14,560 nt of DNA from Phycisphaerae bacterium (lineage in GTDB: Bacteria; Planctomycetota; Phycisphaerae; Phycisphaerales; SM1A02): the NCBI GenBank assembly GCA_002690755.1, contig NZFT01000036.1:4262-18821 (forward strand). The letters are read 5' to 3'. The notes beneath the pieces are model-generated. The model did not search any database and had not been told where the DNA came from. It was given only the letters and a program-made list of their open reading frames with translations. The number at the start of each line of letters is the position of its first letter. Positions within the stretch are counted from its first letter, which is position 1. Both the position numbers and the translations under genes were made by a program. Shown here piece after piece: positions 7,006 through 13,277 of this stretch.

Positions 7006-7308
7006 ATGCTGGTGCTCTCTCGACAGCGTGATGAAACGATCATGATCGGAGACGACGTCGAACTGACGATCGTCGACATCCGGGGGGACAAGGTGCGCAT
7101 CGGCATCTCCGCGCCCTCCAGCGTCTCGGTACACCGCAAGGAGGTCTACGAGGCGATTCGGACGGAGAACGAGCAGGCCGCCGCGATCAGCGGCGGGTTG
7201 AACGCATTTCACTCCGGGGCGTTCCCGCGAGTGAATCAGGGCGGGACGGTCCCGCCGTCGGCATCGCGACTCGTCGCGGGGACCGACATCCGGCGGGTGA
7301 CCGCCTGA
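7006..7308 (+). CDS. csrA: Carbon storage regulator CsrA, with C-terminal extension
   Basis: CsrA is a homodimeric RNA-binding protein that blocks translation by binding GGA motifs near Shine-Dalgarno sites; in flagellates carrying FliW its key target is flagellin mRNA. Residues 1-55 are a textbook Csr[47 protein letters not shown]. The RNA-contacting residues L4, R6 and R44 (in VHRKE) are all present. The protein has 100 residues against roughly 60-75 for well-known homologues. The extra tail (about 57-100) is rich in Gly, Ser, Ala and Pro and looks disordered. The start is set by AAGGAG (6993-6998). It lies 113 nt after fliW and 82 nt before flagellin 1, both spacers carrying GGA hairpins, so the gene sits among its probable targets. 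Confidence 0.96.
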   Translation: MLVLSRQRDETIMIGDDVELTIVDIRGDKVRIGISAPSSVSVHRKEVYEAIRTENEQAAAISGGLNAFHSGAFPRVNQGGTVPPSASRLVAGTDIRRVTA

Positions 7309-7326
7309 AGCTCGACCGGCACGACG

Positions 7327-7390
7327 GCGGACGAGGATCGATTCCGCACCGTTTCCGGATGGATTCAAGCCGAAATCACGGAGGATCTCC
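7327..7390 (+). promoter_or_regulatory. Flagellin 1 leader with two GGA-loop hairpins and GGA Shine-Dalgarno
   Basis: The first hairpin (7327-7347) has outer stem GCGGA/TCCGC and inner stem CGA/TCG with a GGA triloop, interrupted only by a 2-nt AT bulge. The second (7352-7375) pairs TTTC(C)GG with CCGAAA and carries GGA (7361-7363) in an 11-nt loop. TCACGGAGGATC (7376-7387) follows at once, with GGAGG at 7380-7384, 6 nt before the ATG. Loop GGA and Shine-Dalgarno GGA are 19 nt apart. This is the two-site layout known for CsrA repression of hag in Bacillus; CsrA control here is inferred. Confidence 0.55.
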
Positions 7391-8872
7391 ATGGCTCGGA
7401 TCAATACCAACGTCTCTTCGATGATCGCTCGAAACAACCTCGGGCGAACGAACGAGAATCTCTCGGTCAGACTGCAACGGCTCTCGACGGGACTTCGGAT
7501 CAACCGGGGTGCCGACGACCCGGCGGGGCTGATCGTCTCGGAACGTCTTCGCTCGGAGATGCGCGGCATCGACCAGGCGATCGACAATTCCGAGCGTGCG
7601 AGTTCGGTCATCGCCACCACCGAGGGTTATCTCGCGGAGGTCGCGGACCTGCTCAACTCGATCAAGAGTCTCGTCGTCGAGGCCGCCAACACCGGCGGCG
7701 TCAGCGACGAGGAGGTCGAGGCCAATCAGCTCGAGATCGACTCGGCCATCGCGTCGATCACCAGGATCTCCAACACCGCGAGTTTCGCGGGGCTGCAGCT
7801 GCTGAACGGCAACCTCGACTACACCACCAGCGGCGTGGATTCCTCGAACATCGAGGGCGTCCAGATCGACGGTGCCCAGTTCGGCTCCAACGGCGATCTC
7901 GACGTCAGCGTCGAAGTGGTCAATGCGGCCGAGACCGCGTCGCTCTTCCTTTCCGGGGATGCGGGCGCCACGTCGGGGGAACTCGACGACAGCGTCACGG
8001 TCGAGATCGCGGGTTCGCTCGGTGTCCAGTCGGTGACCTTCGCATCCGGCACCACGATGTCGGCGATCGTCGCGGCGGTGAACACCCTTTCGGACACCAC
8101 CGGCGTCACCGCGCAGCTCGTGTCGGCGTCCGACCAGAGCAGCGGACTGGTCTTCAGTTCGACCGGCTACGGCTCCGACGAATTCGTCTCGGTCACCAAG
8201 GTGGGACCGGGCGGCACCGACTTCGACACCCTCGACGCCCAGGGTGGCACCGCCACCCAGCGTGACGAGGGTGTGGACGTGACCGCGGTGGTGAACGGTG
8301 CGGTGGCGGTCGGCGACGGCCTGGAGGTCTCGCTCAACTCGCCGGCGCTCAGCGTGCAGCTCGATCTTTCGCAGAACTTCGCGACCACGGTGTCCGGAAC
8401 GGCGAGCGTCTTCTCCATCACGGGTGGCGGCGCGCAGTTCCAGCTGGGACCGACGATCTCGGCGACCCAGAACATCGGGGTCGGCGTCCAGTCGATCGCG
8501 GCCACCCGGATCGGCGGGACCACGGTCGATGGAAGCCGTTTCTTCCTCGACAGTCTCGTGGGTGGGAAGGACAACTCCCTGCTGGCGGGCAACTTCAGCG
8601 ATGCCAGCGACATTCTCGAGAACGCCATCACCGAGGTCTCGGTCCTTCGGGGTCGACTCGGGGCGTTCGAACGGAACACGCTCCAGACCAACGTCCGGAG
8701 TCTCCAGATCGGACTCGAGAACATCACCGCCGCGGAATCCAAGATTCGTGACACGGACTTCGCGGACGAGACCGCCAAGCTCACCCGGGCCCAGATCCTC
8801 ACCCAGGCCGGGACCTCGGTGCTCGCCACCGCGAACGCCTCGGCTCAGAACGTGCTCGCCCTCCTCCAGTAG
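7391..8872 (+). CDS. Flagellin 1 (filament subunit)
   Basis: This is a filament protein exported through the flagellar type III system. The N-terminal D0/D1 region (residues 1 to about 145) has INTNVSSMIARNNLGRTNENLS, LQRLSTGLRINRGADDPAGL and the helix ending FAGLQLLNGNLDYT. The C-terminal D1/D0 region (about 381-493) has LRGRLGAFERNTLQTNVRSL, ENITAAESKIRDTDFADETA and the closing helix LATANASAQNVLALLQ. The middle (about 146-380) is a beta-rich surface domain with Flagellin_IN-like stretches (VEIAGSLGVQSVTFASGTT; FSITGGGAQFQLGP). At 493 residues it is close to E. coli FliC in size but with an unrelated middle. The ATG at 7391 follows GGAGG by 6 nt. It is 82 nt after csrA, and a strong terminator follows. 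The ends are clearly related to flagellin 2 while the middles have drifted apart. It may be a minor or basal subunit, which is inference. Confidence 0.95.
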   Translation: MARINTNVSSMIARNNLGRTNENLSVRLQRLSTGLRINRGADDPAGLIVSERLRSEMRGIDQAIDNSERASSVIATTEGYLAEVADLLNSIKSLVVEAANTGGVSDEEVEANQLEIDSAIASITRISNTASFAGLQLLNGNLDYTTSGVDSSNIEGVQIDGAQFGSNGDLDVSVEVVNAAETASLFLSGDAGATSGELDDSVTVEIAGSLGVQSVTFASGTTMSAIVAAVNTLSDTTGVTAQLVSASDQSSGLVFSSTGYGSDEFVSVTKVGPGGTDFDTLDAQGGTATQRDEGVDVTAVVNGAVAVGDGLEVSLNSPALSVQLDLSQNFATTVSGTASVFSITGGGAQFQLGPTISATQNIGVGVQSIAATRIGGTTVDGSRFFLDSLVGGKDNSLLAGNFSDASDILENAITEVSVLRGRLGAFERNTLQTNVRSLQIGLENITAAESKIRDTDFADETAKLTRAQILTQAGTSVLATANASAQNVLALLQ

Positions 8873-8906
8873 TTCCCCAGGATCGGCGATCATCGACCCG
8901 TCTTCG

Positions 8907-8935
8907 ACGACCCCCTCGCAGGAGGGGGTCGTTTT
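8907..8935 (+). terminator. Intrinsic terminator after flagellin 1
   Basis: A perfect 11-bp stem ACGACCCCCTC/GAGGGGGTCGT closes a GCAG loop and runs into TTTT (8932-8935), 34 nt after the flagellin 1 stop. It should end transcription reading from csrA and flagellin 1, so flagellin 2 probably has its own promoter downstream. Confidence 0.88.
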
Positions 8936-9126
8936 CTGCGCGTCGGTGCCGACCTGCGGACGCGTCGGGGCGTCGTCAACCGCCCTGGCGACCCCATAAA
9001 CGGCCACGCACTCGCTGTTTTCGAGGATCGCCGCAAATATGAACTCGATTTGAGGGGTCGAGGTGAATTCGCGCGTCAGTCGGTTCGATGAAAACTCCGC
9101 GGTCGGGCCGAACCATCGGACTCGAT
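8936..9126 (+). other. Intergenic region expected to hold the flagellin 2 promoter
   Basis: No convincing protein is encoded here. Because a strong terminator lies just upstream and flagellin 2 just downstream, a promoter is expected. The most AT-rich stretch is 9015-9053 (TGTTTTCG, then AAATATGAA, then GATTTGA). I could not match a sigma-28 (TAAA-N15-GCCGATAA) or sigma-54 consensus with confidence; CATAAAC at 8995-9001 is a possible half-site only. CGAGGATCG (9022-9030) is a 3-bp stem around GGA. Confidence 0.35.
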
Positions 9127-9258
9127 CGACTGAAGCGGAGGCCGGAGGCCGCCGGGCATTCAATTCAGTCGGCTGCGGAGGATCCGCCCCGATGACCGGT
9201 CCCCTCGCGTGTTGCGGGGGGCGTCACTGGATCGGCCAAGGACGCTTAGGGGCCGGTC
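9127..9258 (+). promoter_or_regulatory. Structured 5' region upstream of flagellin 2
   Basis: Three nested or adjacent folds can be drawn. CGACTGAA/TTCAGTCG (9127-9134 with 9164-9171) is a perfect 8-bp stem enclosing GGCC-GGA-GGCC (9140-9150). GCGGA-GGA-TCCGC (9175-9187) is a 5-bp stem with a GGA triloop; CGGAGGATCCGC is also found at the flgI ribosome site. GACCGG-T-CCC pairs with GGG-G-CCGGTC (9194-9203 with 9249-9258), a 10-bp stem including one G-U pair, enclosing a GCGTC/GACGC hairpin (9221-9225 with 9241-9245). If transcribed, this is a long, well-folded leader with several exposed GGA motifs. Confidence 0.45.
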
Positions 9259-9269
9259 GAATCTCGGGT

Positions 9270-9322
9270 GGTTCGAGCACAAGGGACATTCGCTCGAACC
9301 GGTTCACGGAGGATCTCATCCC
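9270..9322 (+). promoter_or_regulatory. Flagellin 2 leader: dual candidate CsrA sites
   Basis: GGTTCGAGC pairs perfectly with GCTCGAACC (9270-9278 with 9292-9300), a 9-bp stem. The 13-nt loop is ACAAGGGACATTC, close to the CsrA consensus ACARGGAUGU with GGGA unpaired. The Shine-Dalgarno element TCACGGAGGATC (9304-9315) follows directly, with GGAGG at 9308-9312, 10 nt before the ATG and 24 nt after the loop GGA. GGAT-CTC-ATCC (9311-9321) can also partly bury the Shine-Dalgarno. This is the strongest two-site CsrA target pattern in the window; the function is inferred. Confidence 0.65.
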
Positions 9323-10840
9323 ATGAGTCGCATCAATCAGAACATTTCCAGCATGGTCGCCCAGCGAACCCTCGGTTCGCAGAACATGAACCTCAACAAG
9401 AGCCTTCAGCGGCTCTCGACCGGTCTTCGCATCAACCGTGGTGCGGACGATCCGGCGGGTCTCATCGCCAGCGAGAACCTTCGCAGCGAGAAGGCCGCCA
9501 TCAACTCGGCGATCAACAACGCCGAGCGGGCCGAGCAGGTCGTGAACGTCGCCGAAGGCGGCCTCCAGGAGGTCTCGAACCTGCTGGTCGAACTGCAGTC
9601 GCTCGTCTCCTCGACCGCCAACGAAGCGGGCGTCTCCTCCGAGGAGAAGGCCGCCAACCAGCTGCAGATCGATTCGATCCTGCAGACCATCGACCGGATC
9701 GCCAACGCGACGTCGTTCCAGGGCGAGAAGCTGCTCAACGGCAACTTCGACTACCAGGACACCGCCGCGGCGGACGCGACGGAGCTCTCCGACGTCAAGA
9801 TCAACTCCGCGAAGCTCGCGGATGACGGCACCGCCCTGTCGGTCGACGTCACGGTCGACACCGTCGCCACCACCGGTACCGCCGCGATCGTCGGTGGCAC
9901 CGGCACCGGCAACTTCGACGCCGGCGTCGACGGCAACGGCGACGACATCGGCAGCTACACCATCGAAGTGACCGGTTCGAAGGGCAGCCAGCAGTTCACC
10001 TTCGCCGACGGCACCGCGATGACCGAGGTCAGCAACGCGATCAACTCGTTCGCCGACCAGCTCGGCGTCAGCGCCAGCCTGAGTGCCAACGCCGACGACG
10101 TGGTCATCAACTCCCAGGCCTTCGGTGGCGACTCGTTCGTCCGGGTGAAGGAACTCAACGACGGTACCACCGACGGTAGCGGCGGCACCTTCATCGGCAA
10201 CGAAGCCAGCACCTCGGGCACCTTCAGTGCCAACGCCGACTACAAGGACTACGGCAGCGATGCGGTCGTCCTGATCAACGGCAGCCAGGCCACTACGGAC
10301 GGCCTGACCGCCCGCGTCTCCAGCGCCGGCTTCGACGTCGAGATCACCCTCGACGCCAACAACGGCGGAAACGCCCTCGGCACCTTCAGCTTCGACATCA
10401 CCGGTGGCGGTGCGAACTTCAACCTCGCCCCCAGCGTCGATCTCGCCAGCAAGGTCTCGCTCGGAATCGGCACCGTGACCACGGGCAACCTCGGTTCCGG
10501 CTCGGCCGGCTTCCTCTCCGACCTCAAGTCGGGTGCGGGTGCCAACGTCCAGAACGGCGACCTCTCGAAGGCCCAGTCGGTCATCGACGACGCCATCAAG
10601 AAGGTCTCCAGCCTCCGTGGCCGACTCGGCGCGTTCCAGAAGAACACCGTCGGTTCGACCATCAGCTCGCTGGGCGTCGCCCTCGAGAACACCGCGGCGG
10701 CTGAAAGCCAGATCCGTGACACCGACTTCGCGGCCGAGACCGCGGAGCTCACCCGGGGCCAGATCCTCCAGCAGGCTGCCATCCAGTCGCTGTCCCTGGC
10801 CAACTCGAGCCCGCAGGCCGTGCTCTCGCTGCTCGGCTGA
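9323..10840 (+). CDS. Flagellin 2 (probable major filament subunit)
   Basis: This 505-residue flagellin has conserved ends. The N-terminal D0/D1 (1 to about 145) includes SRINQNISSMVAQRTLGSQN, LQRLSTGLRINRGADDPAGL and SFQGEKLLNGNFDY. The C-terminal D1/D0 (about 396-505) includes LRGRLGAFQKNTVGSTISSL, ESQIRDTDFAAETAELTRGQ and the last helix SLANSSPQAVLSLLG. The middle contains Flagellin_IN-like segments (YTIEVTGSKGSQQFTFADGT; FSFDITGGGANFNLAPSV). The start at 9323 is chosen because MSRINQN is the canonical flagellin beginning and GGAGG lies 10 nt upstream; the frame is open back to 9209, but that extension is not flagellin. Codons are more uniform (AAC, GGC, ATC, AAG, GCC) than in flagellin 1, which suggests higher expression. 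It has its own leader and terminator. Confidence 0.95.
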   Translation: MSRINQNISSMVAQRTLGSQNMNLNKSLQRLSTGLRINRGADDPAGLIASENLRSEKAAINSAINNAERAEQVVNVAEGGLQEVSNLLVELQSLVSSTANEAGVSSEEKAANQLQIDSILQTIDRIANATSFQGEKLLNGNFDYQDTAAADATELSDVKINSAKLADDGTALSVDVTVDTVATTGTAAIVGGTGTGNFDAGVDGNGDDIGSYTIEVTGSKGSQQFTFADGTAMTEVSNAINSFADQLGVSASLSANADDVVINSQAFGGDSFVRVKELNDGTTDGSGGTFIGNEASTSGTFSANADYKDYGSDAVVLINGSQATTDGLTARVSSAGFDVEITLDANNGGNALGTFSFDITGGGANFNLAPSVDLASKVSLGIGTVTTGNLGSGSAGFLSDLKSGAGANVQNGDLSKAQSVIDDAIKKVSSLRGRLGAFQKNTVGSTISSLGVALENTAAAESQIRDTDFAAETAELTRGQILQQAAIQSLSLANSSPQAVLSLLG

Positions 10841-10868
10841 TCGAGTTCGGTTCGAATGGAAACATCCG

Positions 10869-10901
10869 ACCGGCGGTCCCTTCGGGGGCCGCCGGTTTTT
10901 T
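10869..10901 (+). terminator. Intrinsic terminator after flagellin 2
   Basis: A 12-bp stem (10869-10880 with 10885-10896, one G-U pair) capped by the very stable C(TTCG)G tetraloop runs into six Ts (10896-10901), 28 nt after the stop. It lies between convergent genes and protects the sulfatase gene from flagellin read-through. On the minus strand only a short TTT follows, so it is weaker in that direction. Confidence 0.9.
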
Positions 10902-10911
10902 CATGGCCGGA

Positions 10912-12612
10912 TCAGGGGCCTTCGGCAGGTCGATCGGAACGGTCGGCCGGCGGAAACGACCAGCGGAGGCGTCGGGGTTCGAAGCCGATCCGGTGCGCGA
11001 GCAGCTGGAGCGTCTCGCCGGCATCGTCGATCGGAATCGGACCGGTCACCGGCGTCCACGCGTCGTCGCCGGCACGCCGAAAGCCGAGGGACGCGCCGGG
11101 CGTGGGGCACTCGACCCGCACGTTTCGGCCCGCCGGCGTCGCCACCACGCTCGGTACCGCGAATGCGGTCCGCGGTTTCCGGACGGCGCCGTTCCAGAGC
11201 CGGGTCCGGACCATGACGCCCTCGTCCTCGATCAGTCCCAGGTCACCGGTCCGGACCAGCCACGCGTCCAGGCGGGTTCGCATGGCGTCGATCCGTGCCC
11301 GGTGTGACGGGTCGTCGATGAGATTGTTCACCTCGTGGGGATCGGCGACGAGATCGTAGAACTCGGCCGGAGGCTTGGTCGGATCGACGAGCTGCCACTG
11401 GTCGGCCGTGGCGCGACCCGATGCTCGGAGGGCGTGGACGTCGGCCATCATCGGAACGTTCTCCGAATAGGCGACGTGATAGAGCCTTGGTCGCTCGGGC
11501 ATGAAGTTCCGGATGTATCGATGCCGTCCGTCGGTGATGGCCCGGGTTCGATCTCGAACCGAGTCCATCCGGTCGGCGTGGATGAACGCGTCGCCCGTCC
11601 CCGGTCGGGCGAACGGACCGGCGAAGGCCACGCCGGACATCCAGGCGGGCGGCTCGACGCCGCAGATGGAAAGAGCGGTGGAGGCGAAGTCGACGAATGA
11701 GACCACGCGGTCGTCGACGCCCCGGCGCTCGAGCGTCTTCGGCCAGCGGATGATCAGCGGTACCCGGGTTCCCGAGTCGTGGACGCACCGTTTTCCGCGC
11801 GGAAGGCCGACGCCGTGGTCGCTGAAGCACATCACCACCGTGTCCTCGAGGCGACCGGCCGCCTCGAGCTCCGACAACAGGCCGCCGACCTGGCGATCCA
11901 TCGCGGCGATGTTGTCGTACGTCCGCGCGATATCGGTCCGGGTCGACGGCGTGTCCGGGAGGTAGGGGGGCACGGTGACCGTGGCCGGGTCGCAGACCTT
12001 CGCGGTCCGCTTCCGATTGGCGAACGTGCCGCTCTCGTGGGTGACGCCGAGGTTGAAGACCGCGAAGAACGGCTGGTCCGAATCGGTCCGGCCTCGCCAG
12101 TGGGCCCGGCCGCCGGATCGATCCCAGGTCGTCGCGGGCGCCTGGAACTGGTAGTCGGTCTTCGAGCGATTGGTGCAGTACCACCCGCGGGCTCGAAGCA
12201 GCTCCGGGAAGCACCGGACCGCCGGCGGGGGCACGGCCTCGTAGTTCGGAATCCCCGCGTACGCATCCGGATTCCTCGAGAGGGCGGCGCCGCTCGGCGC
12301 TCCCGTCCGCATGTGCATCGAGCCGATTTCGGTCGCCCAGCATCCGGTGATCAGGGTGGATCGGCTGGGGGCGCAGACCGGGGTCGTCGCGAAGGCGTTC
12401 GTGTACCGCACGCCTTCCGCCGCGAGTCGATCGAGATTCGGGGTCGGCACGGTGTCGTCCCCGTAGCACCCGAGCCAGGGACTCATGTCCTCGATCGTGA
12501 TCCAGATCAGGTTGAAGGGGCGGTCCGCTCCGCCGACGGGCGGATCGGCGGCAGCGGGCCGGAACATCGCGTGGAGAAGGAACACGAGCACGAGGGGAGT
12601 GGATCGATGCAT
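10912..12612 (-). CDS. Secreted type I sulfatase with appended C-terminal beta domain
   Basis: This arylsulfatase-superfamily enzyme hydrolyses sulfate esters or sulfamates of sulfated glycans, outside the cytoplasm. The 566-residue product begins with a signal peptide (MHRSTPLVLVFLLHAMFRPAAAD, cleavage near residue 22). FNLIWITIEDMSPWLGCYGD (about 33-52) supplies the first metal ligands. VCAPSRSTLITG carries C80 in C-x-P-S-R, the cysteine converted to formylglycine. GVTHES (H192) and SDHG (264-267) are further active-site motifs. The EDMSPWLGCYGD type suggests the heparan N-sulfatase-like branch; the substrate is unknown. After the catalytic domain, the last ~80 residues (GASLGFRRAGDDAWTPVTGP...RIGFEP) resemble the chitobiase/Fn3-associated tails of planctomycete sulfatases. 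An ATG at 12636 would add 8 residues; neither start has a clear Shine-Dalgarno. It is convergent with flagellin 2, and the activating enzyme is not in the window. Confidence 0.9.
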   Translation of the reverse strand: MHRSTPLVLVFLLHAMFRPAAADPPVGGADRPFNLIWITIEDMSPWLGCYGDDTVPTPNLDRLAAEGVRYTNAFATTPVCAPSRSTLITGCWATEIGSMHMRTGAPSGAALSRNPDAYAGIPNYEAVPPPAVRCFPELLRARGWYCTNRSKTDYQFQAPATTWDRSGGRAHWRGRTDSDQPFFAVFNLGVTHESGTFANRKRTAKVCDPATVTVPPYLPDTPSTRTDIARTYDNIAAMDRQVGGLLSELEAAGRLEDTVVMCFSDHGVGLPRGKRCVHDSGTRVPLIIRWPKTLERRGVDDRVVSFVDFASTALSICGVEPPAWMSGVAFAGPFARPGTGDAFIHADRMDSVRDRTRAITDGRHRYIRNFMPERPRLYHVAYSENVPMMADVHALRASGRATADQWQLVDPTKPPAEFYDLVADPHEVNNLIDDPSHRARIDAMRTRLDAWLVRTGDLGLIEDEGVMVRTRLWNGAVRKPRTAFAVPSVVATPAGRNVRVECPTPGASLGFRRAGDDAWTPVTGPIPIDDAGETLQLLAHRIGFEPRRLRWSFPPADRSDRPAEGP

Positions 12613-12667
12613 GCCACGAGGATACCGATCGATCATCCGGGACTGCGACGAGTGCGATTCGGCGCAG

Positions 12668-12697
12668 AAAAACGACCCCGCCGAAAGGCGGGGTCGT
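12668..12697 (-). terminator. Intrinsic terminator of the rplKAJL operon
   Basis: On the minus strand a perfect 11-bp stem ACGACCCCGCC/GGCGGGGTCGT with loop TTTC is followed by a run of five Ts (A at 12668-12672 on the plus strand), about 40 nt after the rplL stop. It separates the ribosomal operon from the sulfatase and means no rpoB is cotranscribed directly after rplL. Confidence 0.9.
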
Positions 12698-12736
12698 GGT
12701 GCTCGCAATGTCGATGTGCGGCCGAGGCCGCAGGGG

Positions 12737-13150
12737 TCACTTGACCGCGACGGTCGCGCCGGCCTCTTCGAGGGCGGTCTTGAGCGCCTCGGCCTCGTCC
12801 TTCGAGACCTTCTCCTTGACGGCCTTGGGAGCGCTGTCGACGATCTCCTTGGCTTCCTTGAGGCCGAGACCGGTCGCTTCGCGGACGGCCTTGATGCACT
12901 GGATCTTCTTGTCGCCAGCGGCTTCGAGGATGACGTCGAACTCGGTCTGCTCGGCTTCGCCGCCAGCGTCGTCTCCACCACCACCACCGGCCATCATGAC
13001 GGCGCCACCGGCGGCGGGCTCGATGCCGTAGGTGTCCTTCATGTAGTCGGCGAGGTCGACGGCTTCCTTCAGGGTAAGACCGGCGATCTCGTCGCCCATC
13101 TTGGTGATCTTCGCGTCAAAGGTCTTTGCTTCGGTTGCTTCTTCGGACAT
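12737..13150 (-). CDS. rplL: 50S ribosomal protein L7/L12
   Basis: L7/L12 forms the mobile stalk of the large subunit and recruits translational GTPases. The 137-residue protein shows the N-terminal dimerisation helices ([20 protein letters not shown]), a Gly/Ala/Met hinge (residues about 46-64, [17 protein letters not shown]) and the C-terminal domain with [40 protein letters not shown] and a TVAVK-type ending. It is a little longer than E. coli L7/L12 (about 120), with an N-terminal extension ([13 protein letters not shown]). It lies 127 nt after rplJ in the same direction. Its Shine-Dalgarno CGGAGT sits in the loop of a TGGAA/TTCCA hairpin. Confidence 0.97.
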   Translation of the reverse strand: MSEEATEAKTFDAKITKMGDEIAGLTLKEAVDLADYMKDTYGIEPAAGGAVMMAGGGGGDDAGGEAEQTEFDVILEAAGDKKIQCIKAVREATGLGLKEAKEIVDSAPKAVKEKVSKDEAEALKTALEEAGATVAVK

Positions 13151-13166
13151 TGGAAACTCCGTTCCA
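13151..13166 (-). promoter_or_regulatory. Hairpin holding the rplL Shine-Dalgarno
   Basis: On the minus strand TGGAA-CGGAGT-TTCCA folds as a 5-bp stem directly before the rplL ATG, with the GGAG of the ribosome site in its 6-nt loop. It could modulate initiation on this highly translated gene. The loop is the same six bases as the csrA leader hairpin loop, which is either a hint of CsrA binding or a reminder that Shine-Dalgarno loops arise by chance. Confidence 0.4.
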
Positions 13167-13187
13167 CTTGGGTTGCCCCCCGAGAGG

Positions 13188-13203
13188 GCTCGAACGTTCG
13201 AGC
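13188..13203 (-). repeat. Perfect 16-bp palindrome in the rplJ-rplL spacer
   Basis: GCTCGAACGTTCGAGC is a perfect palindrome in the 127-nt gap between rplJ and rplL. As DNA it could bind a dimeric regulator; as RNA it gives a stem with no comfortable loop. No T-run follows, so it is not an intrinsic terminator. The gap may also hold a processing site or an rplL promoter, neither of which I can point to. Confidence 0.5.
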
Positions 13204-13277
13204 TTTAACCCTGGGGCCAGTCGGGGCGGCGGGAAAGGTACTTGATGAATCGGAAGGGGACGATGACGTTCGCGGGG

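Noticed and set aside
8990..9031. Sigma-28 promoter for flagellin 2 at CATAAAC
   Set aside because: No GCCGATAA-like -10 box appears at the right distance, so it is left only as a possible half-site.
7376..9163. Long antisense frame over flagellin 1
   Set aside because: It is the shadow of GC-biased codons. Flagellin 1 on the plus strand has both conserved ends, a ribosome site and a terminator.
9209..9322. N-terminal extension of flagellin 2
   Set aside because: Flagellin export and assembly need the canonical MSRINQN-type N-terminus, and a good ribosome site lies before 9323.
10912..12987. Sulfatase with a start about 120 codons further upstream
   Set aside because: The upstream part is Ser/Arg-rich antisense of rplL and crosses the rplL terminator; a signal peptide begins at 12612.
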